Assembly (NCBI GenBank): GCA_963795835.1
Contig: CAWCJC010000005.1
Coordinates: 62,001 to 126,000 of the forward strand
Source of the DNA: JALYXI01 sp963795835
GTDB taxonomy: Bacteria > Acidobacteriota > Terriglobia > Bryobacterales > Bryobacteraceae
Length of the DNA stretch: 64,000 bases
Reading direction: 5' to 3'
The number at the start of each line of letters is the position of its first letter. Position 1 is the stretch's first letter. The translations under genes were made by a program, and so were the position numbers. Below the pieces are notes generated by a model. The model saw only the letters and a program-made list of their open reading frames with translations. It had not been told where the DNA came from and did no database searches. Positions 28,321 through 36,884 of this stretch are shown here, in pieces.

Positions 28321-28981
28321 AAGTTTCCTGATAAGTGTCGCTAATCACCAGGCCGTCGCGGAGCACAATACGGCGATCGGCATGCTCGGCCAAGGCGGCG
28401 TCGTGGGTAACCAGGACCAGCGTGGTACGTTCACGGCGATTGAGGTCGATCAAGAGCTCGAGGATATGGGAACCATTAGCGCTATCAAGGTTGCCTGTGG
28501 GTTCATCAGCCAGCAGAATGGGGGGCTGCACCATGAAGGCGCGCGCCAGAGCAACGCGCTGCTGTTCACCGCCGGAGAGCTGCACCGGGTAATGCTCTTT
28601 GCGCGCGGTAAGTCCAACGCGTTCCAGCAGTTCGCGCGCACGGCTTTCCGCCCCTTCGGTACGGCCCGTGAGTTCGGCGGGAAGCAGGATGTTTTCAAGT
28701 GCGGTGAGGGTGGGGATCAGGTGATAGGACTGGAAAACGAAGCCAATTTTGCGGCCGCGCACGATGGCGAGTTTGTCTTCGGCAAGTCCGGTAATGTCTT
28801 CGCCATCGAGGGTGACGCGGCCTGCGGTGGGAGTGTCGAGCCCGGCGAGCAGGCCCAGCAAAGTGCTTTTGCCGCTGCCTGAGGCGCCCATAATTGCAAC
28901 GAACTGGCCCGCGGGGACATCGAAATCTATGCCCTTCAAAATTTCTACGCTGTGCGCGCCGTTCGTGATGGTGCGGCGCAA
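28292..28981 (-). CDS. ybbA: ABC transporter ATP-binding protein (YbbA/LolD type)
   Basis: An ATPase of about 230 residues with Walker A GASGSGKST, Q-loop VFQSYHL, signature LSGGEQQRVALARA, Walker B ILLADEPTGNLDS and the switch histidine in LVTHD. This is the MacB/LolD/YbbA class that drives FtsX-type permeases, matching the downstream gene. The TTG at 28981 is the first standard start, but the same frame continues upstream through PNPIISVAGL, which looks like genuine N-terminus. An ATC at 29009-29011 there follows an AAGGAAGG ribosome-binding site at good spacing, so the true start may be there. Confidence 0.93.
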   Translation of the reverse strand: MRRTITNGAHSVEILKGIDFDVPAGQFVAIMGASGSGKSTLLGLLAGLDTPTAGRVTLDGEDITGLAEDKLAIVRGRKIGFVFQSYHLIPTLTALENILLPAELTGRTEGAESRARELLERVGLTARKEHYPVQLSGGEQQRVALARAFMVQPPILLADEPTGNLDSANGSHILELLIDLNRRERTTLVLVTHDAALAEHADRRIVLRDGLVISDTYQETYAQPVAHVR

Positions 28982-29032
28982 TCCGGCGACGGAGATGATG
29001 GGGTTCGGGATGACTTTTACCTTCCTTTTACT

Positions 29033-29662
29033 ATGACATCGAGAGTTCTTACGAAGTTTCTATTTGTATTGTTCTTTGCCGCGGGCGTTCTGGCCGGTGC
29101 GGCGGATTCGCGCCCGGCTGTGGTGGCGTTTGGAGATAGCTTGTCAGCCGGATTTGGAGCGGAGCCGGGCAAAAGCTTTCCGGATTACCTGCAGCGAATG
29201 CTGGATGCGAAGGGTTACAAATACCGCGTGGTAAACGCGGGGGTGAGCGGCGATACGACCACCGATGGCGTGGAGCGAATGCGTGAGGTGGTGGAGGTAC
29301 ACCCCGCGGCGGTAATCCTGGAATTCGGCGGCAACGATGGCTTGCGTGGATTGCCCGTGGCAGGAACACGGGCGAATCTGGAGCAGATGATCGTCGCGCT
29401 GCAGAAAAGTGGCGCGAAGGTGGTACTGGCGGGAATGACGCTACCCAGGAACTACGGGGCCGAGTATATCCGGTCGTTTGAGAAGATTTACGTGGATCTC
29501 GCGCAGCAATATAAGCTGGTGCGGATTCCCTTTCTGCTGCAGGGCGTGGCGGCAAGCGGGCCGGGATTGATGCAGCAGGACAGCATTCATCCAACGGCGA
29601 AGGGGAATGAGATTGTGGCAGCTACGGTGTTTCGCTATTTAGCGCCGGTGTTGAAAAAGTAA
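29033..29662 (+). CDS. tesA: Secreted SGNH arylesterase/lysophospholipase TesA
   Basis: A 209-residue periplasmic esterase (signal peptide near LTKFLFVLFFAAGVLAGAA). The four SGNH blocks are present: AFGDSLSAGFG with the nucleophile serine, the block II glycine in NAGVSGDTTTDG, FGGNDGL and DSIHPTAKG carrying the Asp-His pair. It is transcribed away from ybbA/ybbP with a gap of about 50 bases, the same divergent arrangement as tesA-ybbAP in E. coli. The ATG at 29033 is chosen because it begins the signal peptide. Confidence 0.93.
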   Translation: MTSRVLTKFLFVLFFAAGVLAGAADSRPAVVAFGDSLSAGFGAEPGKSFPDYLQRMLDAKGYKYRVVNAGVSGDTTTDGVERMREVVEVHPAAVILEFGGNDGLRGLPVAGTRANLEQMIVALQKSGAKVVLAGMTLPRNYGAEYIRSFEKIYVDLAQQYKLVRIPFLLQGVAASGPGLMQQDSIHPTAKGNEIVAATVFRYLAPVLKK

Positions 29663-29721
29663 GGGGAAGGCGTTCCCTGACGGTCACTGCTCCGAGTTGG
29701 GATTTGCCTTACACTTTGAAG

Positions 29722-30641
29722 ATGTCTCTTGTTGTTGTTGGCTCCGTCGCGTATGACGGCGTCGAAACCCCTCATGGCAAGGTGGACCGCATCTTAGGCG
29801 GCGCCTGCACTTACATCGCACTCGCTGCGAGCTATTTACGCATACCCGGATCGTCGGTGTGGTTGGTGACGATTTCGCGCCCGAAGACACGGAATTCCTG
29901 CGCGGGCGTGGGATCGATCTGGAGGGCATGACTCATGTGCCCGGGAAGACGTTCTTCTGGCGTGGGTTGTACTCAGCCGATATGAACGATCGCACGACAC
30001 TCGCCACAGATCTCAATGTGTTCGCTGACTTCGATCCGCAGCTCCCCGAAAGCTATCGCGAGGAGCCTTACCTGCTGCTGGGCAACATTCAGCCGAAATT
30101 GCAGAAAACCGTTCTGGCGCAGATGAAGCAGCCCCGGCTGGTGGGCGGCGACACGATGAATTATTGGATGACACCAGAGTATCGAGAGGAATTGCTGGCC
30201 ACCATCCGCGAATGGGACTTTCTGCTGATCAACGACAGCGAGGCACGCATGCTTTCAGGCGAGCACAATTTGCTTAAGGCCGCAAAGACGATCCATAAAC
30301 TGGGCCCGCACACTTTGGTCATCAAGCGCGGTGAATATGGCGCACTGCTGTTCCGGCGGGATCGCCATTTCATGGTGCCCGGTTATCTCTTAGAAGATGT
30401 TTTTGATCCGACGGGCGCAGGCGATTGCTTTGCGGGCGGCTTCATCGGGTATCTTGCCAGCCGCGGCGTCTCACCCACCCGGGGCGAGATCGACGATATG
30501 GATTTGCGGCGCGCGGTCATTTACGGATCGGTGATGGGGAGCTTCTGCTGTGAAAAATTCGGGCCGGACCGCTTCAGGACGCTCTCGCGGGCGGAGATCG
30601 ACGAGCGCTTCCACGAATTCAAAACCTGCACCGACTTCTAG
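29722..30641 (+). CDS. PfkB family carbohydrate kinase, one-base frameshift
   Basis: The first frame reads MSLVVVGSVAYDGVETPHGKVDRILGGACTYIALAASYL. One base is missing between about 29836 and 29850, after which the adjacent frame gives RIVGVVGDDFAPEDTEFLRGRGIDLEG and continues to 30641, giving 306 residues. The ATP-site and anion-hole motif DPTGAGDCFAGGFIGYLA is intact near the C-terminus, and DFLLINDSEARML is family-typical. The substrate is a sugar or nucleoside that cannot be specified. The break falls where blade-like strands are otherwise perfectly conserved, so a sequencing error is likely. Confidence 0.85.
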
Positions 30642-32162
30642 CGGCGCAGTCCTGTTGGTTGCTCTGTTTGCCGCCCTGGTAAGCGCGGCGGCGGTATGGT
30701 TTTTCTATTCGAACGGATCGCTGCTCTATTTCGGTGATGCCGAATCGCACCTGAATATCGCCCGCCGCGTGCTCGATTCGCGGACTCCGGGATATCGGCA
30801 GCTAGGAACGGTGTGGCTGCCCTTGCCCCATATTCTGATGATCCCGTTTGCGCGGTCAAACGAGCTTTGGCGGACGGGGCTGGCCGGGTCCATCCCTTCG
30901 GCCGCGTGCTTTGTTTTGTCTGCGTGCTTCCTCTTTTCGGGTGCGCGGCGCATTTTCGGCGGCTTCGCGGCACCCTTCGCCGCGTCCGCATTGCTGGTGC
31001 TGAACCCGAATGCGCTCTATTTGCAATCCACCGCCATGACTGAACCCGTGTTCTTCGCGGCTTTTTGCGGCCTCTTCTATGCGACTGCGGCATTCGCGGA
31101 TTCGCACCGCCCCTGGTTTGTGGTGTTGGCGGGCCTGTGCGCCGCGGCAGGAACCTTGACCCGTTTCGAGGGCTGGTTCGTGCTCCCCTTCGTGGCCGCG
31201 TTCTTCTTCTTCACCGCGGAAAAGTACCGTCTCCGCGCCGCTCTGGTATTCAGCGTAATTGCTGCTTCGGGCCCGGTGTTCTGGTTTGCTTACAATTGGT
31301 GGGTTTTCGATAACGCGCTCGAATTCTATAACGGGCCTGGCTCTCCCCGCGCGATTCAGGGCGGTAAGCCGTATCCCGGTCTCTACGATTGGCGGGTAGC
31401 GGCTAAGGTCTACTTCGCGGCGGCGCGGCTTTGCCTGGGGACTCCGCTGTTTTGGGCTGCGTGGATCTGCATGCCCGCGGTTCTGGCGCGCGCGCGCCGG
31501 GCTTTCTGGCCTGCCCTGCTGCTGCTGCTGCCCGCCATCTTCTATCTGTGGAGTATCCACTCCACCGGAGGGACGCCGGTCTTCGTTCCGGAAGTCACCA
31601 AGTCCTGGTACAACACTCGTTACGGAATCGTACTGCTCCCTTTCGCAGCCTTTACTTGCTCTGCTCTGGTAGCGGTTCTTCCCATCTCCTTGCGCGGTTT
31701 TTGTGTCGCGGTGCTTTGTCTTGTCTGTGCAGGCCAGTGGTTGCTCTTTCCACGTCCGGAAAGCTGGGTGGTGTGGAAGGAATCACAGGTGAACTCCGAA
31801 GCAAGGCGCGCCTGGACCGGCCAAGCCGTTCGGTATCTTGCCGCGAAAATTATAAGCCCGGACAGACCGTCTTTACGACCTCAGGCGATGTTTTAGCCAT
31901 CTTCCGGCGCCTGGGGATTCCGTTTCGTAACTTGCTTACCGTTGATAACGGTCCGCTTTACAACGCTGTGATGGTGCGGCCCGATCTCTTCCTCTGGCAG
32001 CGCTGGGCGGTCTGTATTTCGGGCGACGAGGTTCAAGGGGCCGTCGACCGGGCGCGCCTGCGTGGACCCGATTATCAATTGCAGCAGGATATTGCAGTAA
32101 CGGGCGCACCTGTGGTGCAAATCTACCGGCGATCGCCGAAAGCTCCGAACCTATTTCCATGA
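30550..32162 (+). CDS. Multi-pass membrane glycosyltransferase (PMT/GT39-like), one-base frameshift
   Basis: A protein of about 537 residues with roughly ten membrane helices, restored by adding one A to the A-run 31846-31849. The first lumenal loop has the GT-C-type acidic site FGDAESHLNIARRVLDS, followed by GTVWLPLPHILMIPF; later come STAMTEPVFFAAFCGLFYA and FEGWFVLPFVAAFFFF. The restored C-terminal part reads NYKPGQTVFTTSGDVLAIFRRLGIPFRNLLTVDNGPLYN. Such enzymes move sugars from lipid carriers outside the membrane. The GTG at 30550 overlaps pfkB by 92 bases and could be too early. Its stop overlaps the dapF start (ATGA). Confidence 0.75.
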
Positions 32163-32921
32163 TCTCGATTCCTTTTACAAAAGCGCATGGCGCCAAGAAT
32201 GACTTTCTTTTGACTTGGCGTGACGCAGCCCCTCTCGATGGCTATCCGGAAATCGCGCGGGCGATTTGCGACCGCTACACCGGCATCGGCGCGGATGGCT
32301 GGATGCTGGTCGATCGGCAGCCCTCCATCGAACTGTACAACTCAGACGGCAGCAAACCTGAACTCTCCGGAAATGGGACTCGCTGCGCGGCCGCATTTTT
32401 GCTTGAGAGCGGCACAGCCCAAGACACACTGTCTATCCAGACTGGCGCGGGCGCAAAACAGCTTGAAGCTCTTGCGGCGCGCGGGGCCGGAGTATTGGTT
32501 TCAAATGGATATGGGCATTCCCCAATTCGGTGAAGAAGGCGATTTTACTATCGTCAACGTTGGAAATCCCCAATGCGTGGTGCCGGTCGTGAATTTCGAT
32601 TTCGATTGGAGAAAGCAAGGCGCGGCGCTCGAACGGGATCCTCGTTTCCCAAACCGCACGAATGTCTCGTTCATCCGGGCCGTGGCGCCGGATGCCATTG
32701 AGGCTCGCTTCTGGGAACGGGGCGCGGGGGAGACCAACAGTTCCGGGACAGGCTCCACAGGAGCTTTCGCGGCGGCCGTGCGCCGCCGGTTGATTACGTC
32801 GCCCGGCCGTGTGCTGACGCCCGCGGGTCCGCTCGAATTAGACTGGCGGGACACGATCCTGCTTACCGGACCGGCCGAGATTGTCGGAGAAGGAATTTTT
32901 CGCTATGAGAAAATGCGTTAG
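32159..32921 (+). CDS. dapF: DapF-like diaminopimelate epimerase with both catalytic cysteines replaced by serine; one-base frameshift
   Basis: Restored length 253 residues after removing one extra base at about 32461-32475. The fold markers are clear: FTKAHGAKNDFLL, RYTGIGADGWMLVD, LYNSDGSKPELSGNGTRCAAAFLLE, then VNVGNPQCVVPVVNFDFDW, FPNRTNVSFIRAV and FWERGAGETNSSGTGSTGAF. DapF racemises LL- to meso-diaminopimelate with two cysteines, in CGNGxRC and GETxACGTG. Here those positions read SGNGTRC (Ser70) and NSSGTG, so both are serine; the codons are TCC in each case. The ATG overlaps the glycosyltransferase stop. The role in lysine or peptidoglycan synthesis is therefore uncertain. Confidence 0.85.
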
Positions 32922-34214
32922 ATGATAAGCGAACTGCTGGCCCAAAAAATAGAATCGCGAACGGCGCGTGTGGGCATTGTCGGGCTCGGCTATGTCGGAC
33001 TGCCGCTTGCCGTCGAGTACGCCAAGGCCGGGTTCACCGTCACCGGAATCGATCTGAGCACTGCGAAGGTCGACCGCGTCAATGCGGGAGATTCTTACAT
33101 CGCCGATATTCCCACTTCAGAGCTGAAGCCTTTGGTGGAAGCGGGCAGGTTGCGCGCGACGACCGATTTTTCCGTGATCGCCGATTTAGACACCGTAAAC
33201 ATCTGCGTGCCGACGCCGCTTCGCAAAACCAAAGATCCCGACATGAGCTACATTGTGGCGGCGACGCAGGAAATTGCGCGGTATTTCCATCGCGGAATGC
33301 TGATCATTCTGGAATCCACCACATATCCGGGCACCACTGACGAACTGGTCCTGCCGATGCTGGAGAAAAGCGGCCTGAAGGTTGGCGAAGACTTCTTTCT
33401 GTGTTTTTCGCCGGAGCGCGTGGACCCTGGTAACGCGAAGTATCAGACGAAAAATATCCCCAAGGTGGTCGGCGGCACTACGGCGGCCTGTACCGAGATC
33501 GGACGTAAGTTTTACGCCCAAGCGCTCGAAAACGTGGTGCCGGTGAGTTCGACGCAAGTCGCGGAGATGGTGAAGTTGCTCGAAAATACCTTCCGGATGA
33601 TCAATATCGGACTGGTAAATGAAATCGCCATTATGTGCGATGGCATGGATATCAATGTCTGGGAGGTGATTGAAGCGGCCGCTACCAAGCCGTTCGGCTT
33701 CATGCCGTTTTATCCTGGGCCCGGATTGGGCGGGCATTGCATTCCGATCGATCCGTTTTATCTTTCCTGGAAATCGAAGCAAGCGGGGATTGAGGCTCGC
33801 TTCATTGAATTGGCCGGGTCCATCAACGGGCAGATGCCGCACTTCGTGGTCGCCAAAATTCAGAATGCCCTGAACGATCACTCGAAGCCGGTGAAAGGTT
33901 CCAAAATTCACATCTACGGCGTTTCGTATAAGCGCGACATCGACGACGTGCGCGAATCTCCGGCCATCGACATCATGCTTCTGCTTCAAAGGCGCGGTGC
34001 TCAGATTAGCTATACCGACCCGCACGTTCCCTCCATGAAGCTGGAGGATAAAGAATTCAAGAGCCAGGACGATTTCAGCCATGCGGATTGCGTGGTTGTG
34101 GTTACGGATCATTCCGCTTTCGACTATAAGTCGATGGTGGAGCGAGCGCCTCTTGTTGTGGACACCCGGAATGCGCTGAAGAATATGATTTCGGACAAGA
34201 TCGTCCGTTTGTAA
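32922..34214 (+). CDS. Nucleotide-sugar 6-dehydrogenase (UDP-GlcNAc/ManNAc dehydrogenase type)
   Basis: A 430-residue dehydrogenase of the UDP-glucose/GDP-mannose family. The N-terminal Rossmann domain has RVGIVGLGYVGLPLAVEYAKAG. The middle holds LESTTYPGTTDELVLPMLE and FLCFSPERVDPGN, the catalytic cysteine is in GPGLGGHCIPIDPFYLSWK, and the C-terminal UDP-binding domain has IYGVSYKRDIDDVRESPA. These features match WbpA/VipA-type enzymes making UDP-HexNAcA for surface polysaccharide. It starts directly after dapF (no gap). With the membrane glycosyltransferase two genes upstream, this points to envelope glycan synthesis. Confidence 0.93.
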   Translation: MISELLAQKIESRTARVGIVGLGYVGLPLAVEYAKAGFTVTGIDLSTAKVDRVNAGDSYIADIPTSELKPLVEAGRLRATTDFSVIADLDTVNICVPTPLRKTKDPDMSYIVAATQEIARYFHRGMLIILESTTYPGTTDELVLPMLEKSGLKVGEDFFLCFSPERVDPGNAKYQTKNIPKVVGGTTAACTEIGRKFYAQALENVVPVSSTQVAEMVKLLENTFRMINIGLVNEIAIMCDGMDINVWEVIEAAATKPFGFMPFYPGPGLGGHCIPIDPFYLSWKSKQAGIEARFIELAGSINGQMPHFVVAKIQNALNDHSKPVKGSKIHIYGVSYKRDIDDVRESPAIDIMLLLQRRGAQISYTDPHVPSMKLEDKEFKSQDDFSHADCVVVVTDHSAFDYKSMVERAPLVVDTRNALKNMISDKIVRL

Positions 34215-34220
34215 ATTTGA

Positions 34221-34244
34221 CTTCCACCGGGAAAGGGGTGGAAG
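34221..34244. promoter_or_regulatory. Inverted repeat in the leader of the FecR gene
   Basis: CTTCCACC (34221-34228) and GGTGGAAG (34237-34244) form a perfect 8-bp stem with an 8-base loop, seven bases after the dehydrogenase stop and 22 before the next ATG. No T-run follows, so it is not a standard terminator. It could be an operator, an RNA-stability hairpin or chance. Confidence 0.35.
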
Positions 34245-34266
34245 ATTCACTTATCGAGGTATTTTC

Positions 34267-35292
34267 ATGCGTTTCGTTAAGATCGCTGCAATTCTTGTAT
34301 CTTCCGGGCTCGCGGTTTCTGCCCAAACCGTAATCTCTGCCCACTCTGGCACACTGCACCTTGTGGAAGGCGCGGTTTCCATAGATGGCAAGGCCGTAGT
34401 TCAGAAATATGGAACGTTTCCCGAGTGGAAAGAGCGCACGGAACTTAAAACCGAAGCAGGGCGCGCTGAAATCCTGCTGACCCCGGGAGTGTTTTTGCGG
34501 GTAGGCGAAATGAGCGCCGTCCGTCTAATTGATAATCGCCTGAGTGCAACCCGCGTCGAGGTAGTCTCTGGAGAAGTGGTCGTGGAAAGCGACGATCCCA
34601 TGAAGGAGAATGCCGTAACTCTGGTTTATGGCGATTACGAGGTGCGGGTTCGCAAGAATTCCGTTTTCTCCATCCAGTCCGAACCGGCTCAACTGAAGGT
34701 CTACAACGGCGAAACGTCGGTCGCTTATCAGAACGATGCGGTTACCGTGAAGGCCGGGCATCTGCTGCCATTCAGCGCAGCCTTGGCGATGGAAAAATTT
34801 GACACTAAGGATGGCGATGCGCTCACGCGGTGGAGCCGCAGGCGGGGCGAATCTGTTGCGGCGGCAAACGTTTCCTCGGCGAAAACGCTTAAGGATTCCG
34901 GAACGGTATTAGGTTCGAGCGGCTGGTATTACAACCCTTACTATTCCATGTACACCTATATCCCACTAAGCGGTACGACATGGAGCCCTTACGGCTACGG
35001 CTTCTTCAGCCCTTACTCTGTCTATTCCTATTTGCCGTATGGCGGGTATGGGAACGGATATGGATATGGATATGGCGGCGGGACCTATCGGGGTGCCGTT
35101 CATAGCGGCGATCAAAGCGGGTCCTTCGGCCGGGCAGTCACGTCAAATAACGCCGCGGCGCCCTCGAATACCTTTGGACGGGTCGGTTCGACAGGCAGCG
35201 TATCTGCTGCTGCGCCGGCCGGAACCTTTAGCAGCAGCGGCAGCAGCGCCGGGGCGGGACGCATCGGCGGAGGAAGCCGCGGCGGCAAATAG
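34267..35292 (+). CDS. Secreted FecR-domain protein with Tyr/Gly-rich tail
   Basis: A 341-residue exported protein (signal MRFVKIAAILVSSGLAVSAQ). Residues 30-190 form a FecR-like domain: TELKTEAGRAEILLTPGVFLRVGEMSAVRLIDNRLSATRVEVVSGEVVVE, then YEVRVRKNSVFSIQ and LKVYNGETSV. The C-terminal third is low complexity: Tyr/Pro/Gly-rich (residues about 220-275) then Ser/Ala/Gly-rich, probably disordered and surface-exposed. There is no FecI-type sigma factor or TonB receptor nearby, so this is not a classical iron-citrate regulator. GAGG lies seven bases before the ATG. A strong terminator follows. Confidence 0.85.
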   Translation: MRFVKIAAILVSSGLAVSAQTVISAHSGTLHLVEGAVSIDGKAVVQKYGTFPEWKERTELKTEAGRAEILLTPGVFLRVGEMSAVRLIDNRLSATRVEVVSGEVVVESDDPMKENAVTLVYGDYEVRVRKNSVFSIQSEPAQLKVYNGETSVAYQNDAVTVKAGHLLPFSAALAMEKFDTKDGDALTRWSRRRGESVAAANVSSAKTLKDSGTVLGSSGWYYNPYYSMYTYIPLSGTTWSPYGYGFFSPYSVYSYLPYGGYGNGYGYGYGGGTYRGAVHSGDQSGSFGRAVTSNNAAAPSNTFGRVGSTGSVSAAAPAGTFSSSGSSAGAGRIGGGSRGGK

Positions 35293-35317
35293 AAGGTTTC
35301 AGAATCGGTTTTAAACG

Positions 35318-35357
35318 GCGACGCTCCCGGCAATCCCGGGAGCGTCGTTTTGTTTTT
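35318..35357 (+). terminator. Rho-independent terminator after the FecR gene
   Basis: An 11-bp perfect GC-rich stem (35320-35330 with 35336-35346), extended by a C-G and a G-T pair, closes a short CAATC loop and is followed by GTTTTGTTTTT. It lies 26 bases after the FecR stop codon and 21 before the DUF481 gene, separating the two transcripts. Confidence 0.93.
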
Positions 35358-35377
35358 AAGGCTGTTATCTTTACTGA

Positions 35378-36443
35378 ATGCGTCGTTGCAGTTTTATTCC
35401 GGTATTGCTCATTTATTCTCTTGGACATTCGGCTTTTGCCGATCAAATCACCTTAAAAAATGGTGACCGCATTACGGGAGAGATCGTTAAGAAAGACGAA
35501 AAAGTAATTACAGTAAAAAGCGCATTCTTCGGGACTGTTGTCGTGCCGTGGGGAGAAATCCAGACCGTAAAGTCGGACACGCCTGTGACCGTTGTACTGG
35601 AAGGCGGCGAAACTCTCAAAGCCACGCTCGCTCCGGCCGAGGGCAAAGTCGAGTTGGTTGAGCAACGCCGGACGCTGGAACCGGGCCAGGTTGCGGCCAT
35701 CCGCAATGCAGCGGAGGAAGCTGCCTTTGAGCGCTTGGAACATCCGCGCTTGTACGACCTCTGGGTTGGAACGGGGACCTTCGGAATCGCCGGCACTAGC
35801 GGGAACGCTGAAACCAGGACGCTAAACGCCGCTTTCACCGCCGCGCGAGAAACTCGGCACGATAAGACAACACTGAACTTCCATGCCATTAAATCGACTA
35901 GCGTGGTGAATCAAGTGAAGGCGGACACCGCGCAGGCCATTCAGGGCGGCATTTCTTACGACCGTGAAATTACCAGGCGTCTCTTCCTGAATGCGTTCAA
36001 CGACTACGAATACGACAAATTCCAGAACGTCGATTTGCGCGCGACGTTTGGCGGCGGGGCCGGCCTGCATCTATGGAAAAGGGAAGGAAAGGGGTTTTCT
36101 GGATGTGATTGCCGGTGGAGATTACGATCGGGCGAAATTCGGGGCGGATCGGATCAGGGGTGGCTATACGGAAAGCTCTGGCGAGATCTTCTTCGGGGAT
36201 GACATGGCTTACAAGCTGCGACCCTCCTCCGCGATTACGCAAACGTTCCGCATGTTCAACAATTTGACGAACACCGGGAGCTATCGGATCAATGCGGACA
36301 TCGGGTTCAATACTCGGGTGATGAAGTGGCTGACATGGAACGTGACGTTAAGCGACCGCTACTTAAGCAATCCCGCACCGTTCAGGAAAACCAACGATCT
36401 GATTTATGCAACCGGGCTGGGGCTTACGTTTTCGTTGAAATAG
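35378..36443 (+). CDS. DUF481 outer-membrane beta-barrel protein, one-base frameshift
   Basis: A protein of about 354 residues after removing one extra base in the G/T run 36091-36098. The N-terminus has a signal peptide (IPVLLIYSLGHSAFADQ) and the start of the mature part (ITLKNGDRITGEIVKKDEKVITVKSAFFGTVVVPWGEIQTV). From about residue 125 a DUF481 (YdiY-like) barrel begins, with GIAGTSGNAETRTLNAAF, and continues after the repair with FLDVIAGGDYDRAKF and ends TGLGLTFSLK, a typical final beta strand with aromatic residue. Function is unknown; E. coli YdiY is described as acid-inducible. It is convergent with argR, three bases apart. Confidence 0.82.
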
Positions 36444-36446
36444 CAC

Positions 36447-36884
36447 CTACTCCAAGTAAGCGAGAATCCGGGACTTCACGATCTGAGCCGTAGGAGAATC
36501 CACCGCAATGACCAGGACGGTATCGTCGCCCGCGATCGTGCCTGCCACTTCAGGCCAATCTTCATTGTCCAGCGCAACGGCGATGATACTTGCGTGCCCG
36601 GGATCGGTCTTCAGCACAATCTGATTTTGGGCTAAACGAACATCGCGGAGAAAATCCGCGACCAAGCCGCCGAGCTGCGGGATGGTTTGCTCATCGGCAG
36701 CGCTAAGTTCCTGGTAGCCGTTGGAGGTTTTGACCAATTGCAGCTCACGGAGGTCGCGAGAAAGAGTGACCTGGGTGGCGATGATGCCTTCGTTCTTCAG
36801 TTCAAGCGCCAAATCGTCCTGGGTGTGGATCGACTTTCCGCGAATCAGCTTGAGGATCTGACCCTGGCGGTAGCTCTTGGTCAT
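36447..36884 (-). CDS. argR: Arginine repressor ArgR
   Basis: A 145-residue transcription factor. The winged-helix N-terminal domain shows ILKLIRGKSIHTQDDLALELKNEGIIATQVTLSRDLRELQLVK. The C-terminal arginine-binding/hexamer domain has KTDPGHASIIAVALDNEDWPEVAGTIAGDDTVLVIA, with the two-aspartate stretch (GDDT) that contacts arginine. It is the last gene of argF-argG-argH-argR and overlaps argH by four bases. Tandem ARG-box-like sites lie in front of argF, which would make the operon autoregulated. Confidence 0.96.
   Translation of the reverse strand: MTKSYRQGQILKLIRGKSIHTQDDLALELKNEGIIATQVTLSRDLRELQLVKTSNGYQELSAADEQTIPQLGGLVADFLRDVRLAQNQIVLKTDPGHASIIAVALDNEDWPEVAGTIAGDDTVLVIAVDSPTAQIVKSRILAYLE

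Noticed and set aside
33186..34250. 354-codon minus-strand frame across the nucleotide-sugar dehydrogenase
   Set aside because: Antisense shadow of a conserved enzyme whose catalytic cysteine region is intact on the plus strand.
34267..35292. FecR as part of an iron-citrate signalling system
   Set aside because: No FecI-type sigma factor or TonB-dependent receptor lies nearby, and the protein is exported with a low-complexity tail.
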